A stretch of DNA of 64,000 nucleotides from Thainema sp966674685. Its GTDB lineage: Bacteria > Cyanobacteriota > Cyanobacteriia > Phormidesmidales > Phormidesmidaceae. The position numbers and the translations under genes were made by a program. Of this stretch, positions 62,768 to 64,000 are shown one piece after another (within the stretch, counting starts at the first letter, position 1; every line of letters starts with the position of its first letter). The stretch covers positions 1 to 64,000 of the forward strand of contig CBKWJC010000027.1 of NCBI GenBank assembly GCA_966674685.1, given 5' to 3'. Below the pieces are notes generated by a model. The model was not told the origin of the DNA and made no database searches. It saw only the letters and a program-made list of their open reading frames with translations.

Positions 62768-62794
62768 AAGCTGGGGCCAAGTCTGCCCCAGCTT
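62768..62794 (-). promoter_or_regulatory. Stem-loop between peptide gene and export genes
   Basis: AAGCTGGGGC (62768-62777) pairs perfectly with GCCCCAGCTT (62785-62794) over a seven-base loop, 19 bases downstream of the peptide stop. The next T run on the minus strand (TTTTTT) comes about 20 bases later, so it is probably a partial terminator or RNA-stability hairpin that lets the peptide be made in excess of the transporter. Confidence 0.7.
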
Positions 62795-62813
62795 ATGAAT
62801 GGGATGTTTCGGT

Positions 62814-62993
62814 CTAGCTGTCTAGATTCTGATCGCGAGCGTCTTGGAAGCGATCATTTAAGTTGCTATCTAGAGTCTGTAGTCGCTCTTGCCGAAAACG
62901 GTCATTCAGGCCACCTGAAACCTCTTCGAGCTGATCATCAGAGAGCTGATCGTCGCTCATCGCTTCAGATACTTTAACCTCTTGTTCTGCCAT
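62814..62993 (-). CDS. Double-glycine leader peptide precursor, substrate of the NHLP exporter
   Basis: A 59-residue gene not flagged by length-limited gene finding. The start ATG at 62993 is preceded by CAGGAGACTGTC, a strong ribosome site. The leader is acidic, with a duplicated SDDQL and ends in the classic cleavage motif LSDDQLEEVSGG. The core after GG is 31 residues: LNDRFRQERLQTLDS, then Asn, then LNDRFQDARDQNLDS, an imperfect tandem repeat with 10 of 15 identical. It has no Cys, so lanthionine or disulfide formation is excluded, and no modification enzyme is nearby. It is the first gene of the operon whose C39 peptidase should cut it. Product function (bacteriocin, signal or matrix peptide) is unknown. 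Confidence 0.88.
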   Translation of the reverse strand: MAEQEVKVSEAMSDDQLSDDQLEEVSGGLNDRFRQERLQTLDSNLNDRFQDARDQNLDS

Positions 62994-63464
62994 GACAGTC
63001 TCCTGTATAGAGTTTTTTGCTTGAAGTAATCAACTAAATTACAAACTGCTTTGCAGCAAGTCGGTGATTTGGCTGATGATTTATTGTTGTGGCATTAGAT
63101 GAGAAATACCTGAGATTTTTCTGAGAAAATATCTAGTTTAAATAGAAAGTTTTGTGGTTGATTGTATAGGAAAATATCATTCTTTAAGAACAGATTATCC
63201 TTTTATTTTCTTGATCAAAATCGATCGGATAAGAAATATGATTGAGAAAAACTTCAACTAAGTTTGATACTTATTGGATTTAGAAATATAACAAAATTCG
63301 TCTTTTTGTAAGATTGCCTCAATATAGCTTTATTAAATCGCCCCTTTGGCCGGGATACCACTTGATTAGATCCCCCTCGGTGGGTTAATTTTGTTGCGCG
63401 ATCGCAATATTCCGAGCTGGAGGGTTTACCATTAAAAATCTGCTCTGACGACACCCCATGCCTC
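62994..63464. promoter_or_regulatory. Divergent promoter region of peptide operon and sensor gene
   Basis: Strongly AT-rich from 63000 to 63330, then ordinary composition with one HIP1-like site. Promoters for the peptide operon (minus) and the GAF-like gene (plus) must lie here; I could not assign boxes. No second double-glycine peptide was found on either strand. Confidence 0.45.
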
Positions 63465-64000
63465 ATGCAGCCACTGTGGAAACAAGTACATGCCTGGACA
63501 GAAGCCGCTGTTTTTAACCTAGAGACAACCGACTTTCTGCTCCGACAGGCGACAGCCAAGCTGGCAGCGGTTTATCATGCAGACTGCTTATTATGGATTG
63601 GTTTTGCCGCCAATCAAGGCCAGCAAAAATCAGTCCAGGTTTTGACGTGCGATCGCATTGCTGAACGTCTCCAGCAGACGGGGCAGTTTAGGCCCGAGGT
63701 GGCATCTACACAGAGCCACGCGGCTCGCGTTCAAGATGTGGCCCGTTTGATGCCCGTCCAGTTGCCCCATGTTATTCAGCAAATCCAGCGACAGCCTCAA
63801 TTGCTGCGCCTGCCGACGGGCGATCTGATGGTGCCCTGGATCAGTGGGGGGAATGCTGCTCTGCCCAGTGTGTCTACGCTCCAGTTTGTGCTTCAGCTCC
63901 AGCGCTCACCGCGACACCTGTCGAACCAAGATGCGATCGCGGATTCTGCTCCCCCGTCTCCCCTGCGGAATCTGTCTAGTATCCTCAAAGCTCAAACGCC
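63465..64000 (+). CDS. Partial gene, N-terminus of a GAF-type sensor protein
   Basis: An open frame of 178 codons that runs off the window end without a stop. ATG 63465 begins MQPLWKQVHAWTEAAVFNLE; the following DFLLRQATAKLAAVYHADCL and LLWIGFAA resemble the GAF-like N-terminal region of cyanobacterial histidine kinases. Codon use matches the neighbours, and HIP1 sites are present. The rest of the protein, and whether it is a kinase, cannot be seen. It is divergent from the peptide operon and could sense its product, but that is inference. Confidence 0.6.
   Translation, partial: MQPLWKQVHAWTEAAVFNLETTDFLLRQATAKLAAVYHADCLLWIGFAANQGQQKSVQVLTCDRIAERLQQTGQFRPEVASTQSHAARVQDVARLMPVQLPHVIQQIQRQPQLLRLPTGDLMVPWISGGNAALPSVSTLQFVLQLQRSPRHLSNQDAIADSAPPSPLRNLSSILKAQT

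Noticed and set aside
62795..62977. Plus-strand reading frame opposite the double-glycine peptide
   Set aside because: It is the antisense of the peptide gene; the minus strand has the strong ribosome site and the GG leader motif.
63254..63559. Minus-strand reading frame of 101 codons over the start of the GAF-like gene
   Set aside because: It overlaps the well-supported plus-strand gene, has no ribosome site, and its translation is rich in rare-looking runs without any family resemblance.

Overview
The window is chromosomal DNA from a cyanobacterium. The evidence is the density of the HIP1 octamer (GCGATCGC), an ARC6-like Ftn2/ZipN division protein, a ferredoxin-dependent nitrate assimilation cluster (nirA, nrtP, narB, narM) with a consensus NtcA promoter, a Psb32-like thylakoid protein, and purine-rich low-complexity repeats typical of filamentous cyanobacteria. 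I infer a Leptolyngbya- or Oscillatoria-like filamentous species, but the genus cannot be fixed from sequence alone.

Layout. 0.5-8.8 kb: ftn2, an AEC transporter, ispG, a DUF2993 protein and a DUF4912 protein with a Met/Gly-rich repeat. 9.0-12.5 kb: a three-gene operon of circularly permuted ATP-grasp, alpha-E and transglutaminase-like proteins. 12.7-16.8 kb: a Ser/Thr kinase, a small unknown protein, and an AT-rich, translationally coupled pair of unknown membrane proteins that looks transferred. 17.1-21.7 kb: a 1519-residue membrane-anchored coiled coil ending in a BRCT domain. 21.8-26.5 kb: a Rieske lipoprotein and a ResB/ResC-type cytochrome c assembly pair. 27.1-35.0 kb: the nitrate cluster, interrupted by psiE-like and GNAT genes. 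35.2-41.6 kb: TPR proteins, an unknown membrane protein and a small XRE regulator. 41.9-47.5 kb: a giant hybrid histidine kinase. 47.5-55.4 kb: a GH1 glucosidase, the Psb32-like protein, a frameshifted universal stress protein, a DUF3616 protein, a response regulator, and a three-gene oxidoreductase operon. 55.6-63.0 kb: an NHLP-type peptide export operon. The window ends inside a divergent GAF-like sensor gene.

The most interesting system is the export operon on the minus strand. A 59-residue gene at 62814-62993 encodes a double-glycine leader peptide whose core is two copies of a 15-residue cysteine-free repeat. Behind it, after a stem-loop, lie a cyclic-nucleotide-binding-like protein, an unusually short HlyD-type adaptor, a C39-peptidase ABC transporter and a second NHLM-type ABC transporter. 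No modification enzyme is visible. The system therefore looks like maturation and secretion of an unmodified repeat peptide.

A second theme is small mobile DNA. A 168-bp MITE-like element (12553-12720) and a 335-bp relative (22406-22740) have both inserted into the stem of a pre-existing hairpin. The second carries a nested 157-bp repeat flanked by a 12-bp duplication. The core of that nested repeat also sits in frame inside the peptidase-transporter gene. Several hairpin elements share flanks and a GGA/TCC loop but have different stem sequences. Low-complexity purine/pyrimidine inserts sit at the same place in both ATPase domains of the hybrid kinase.
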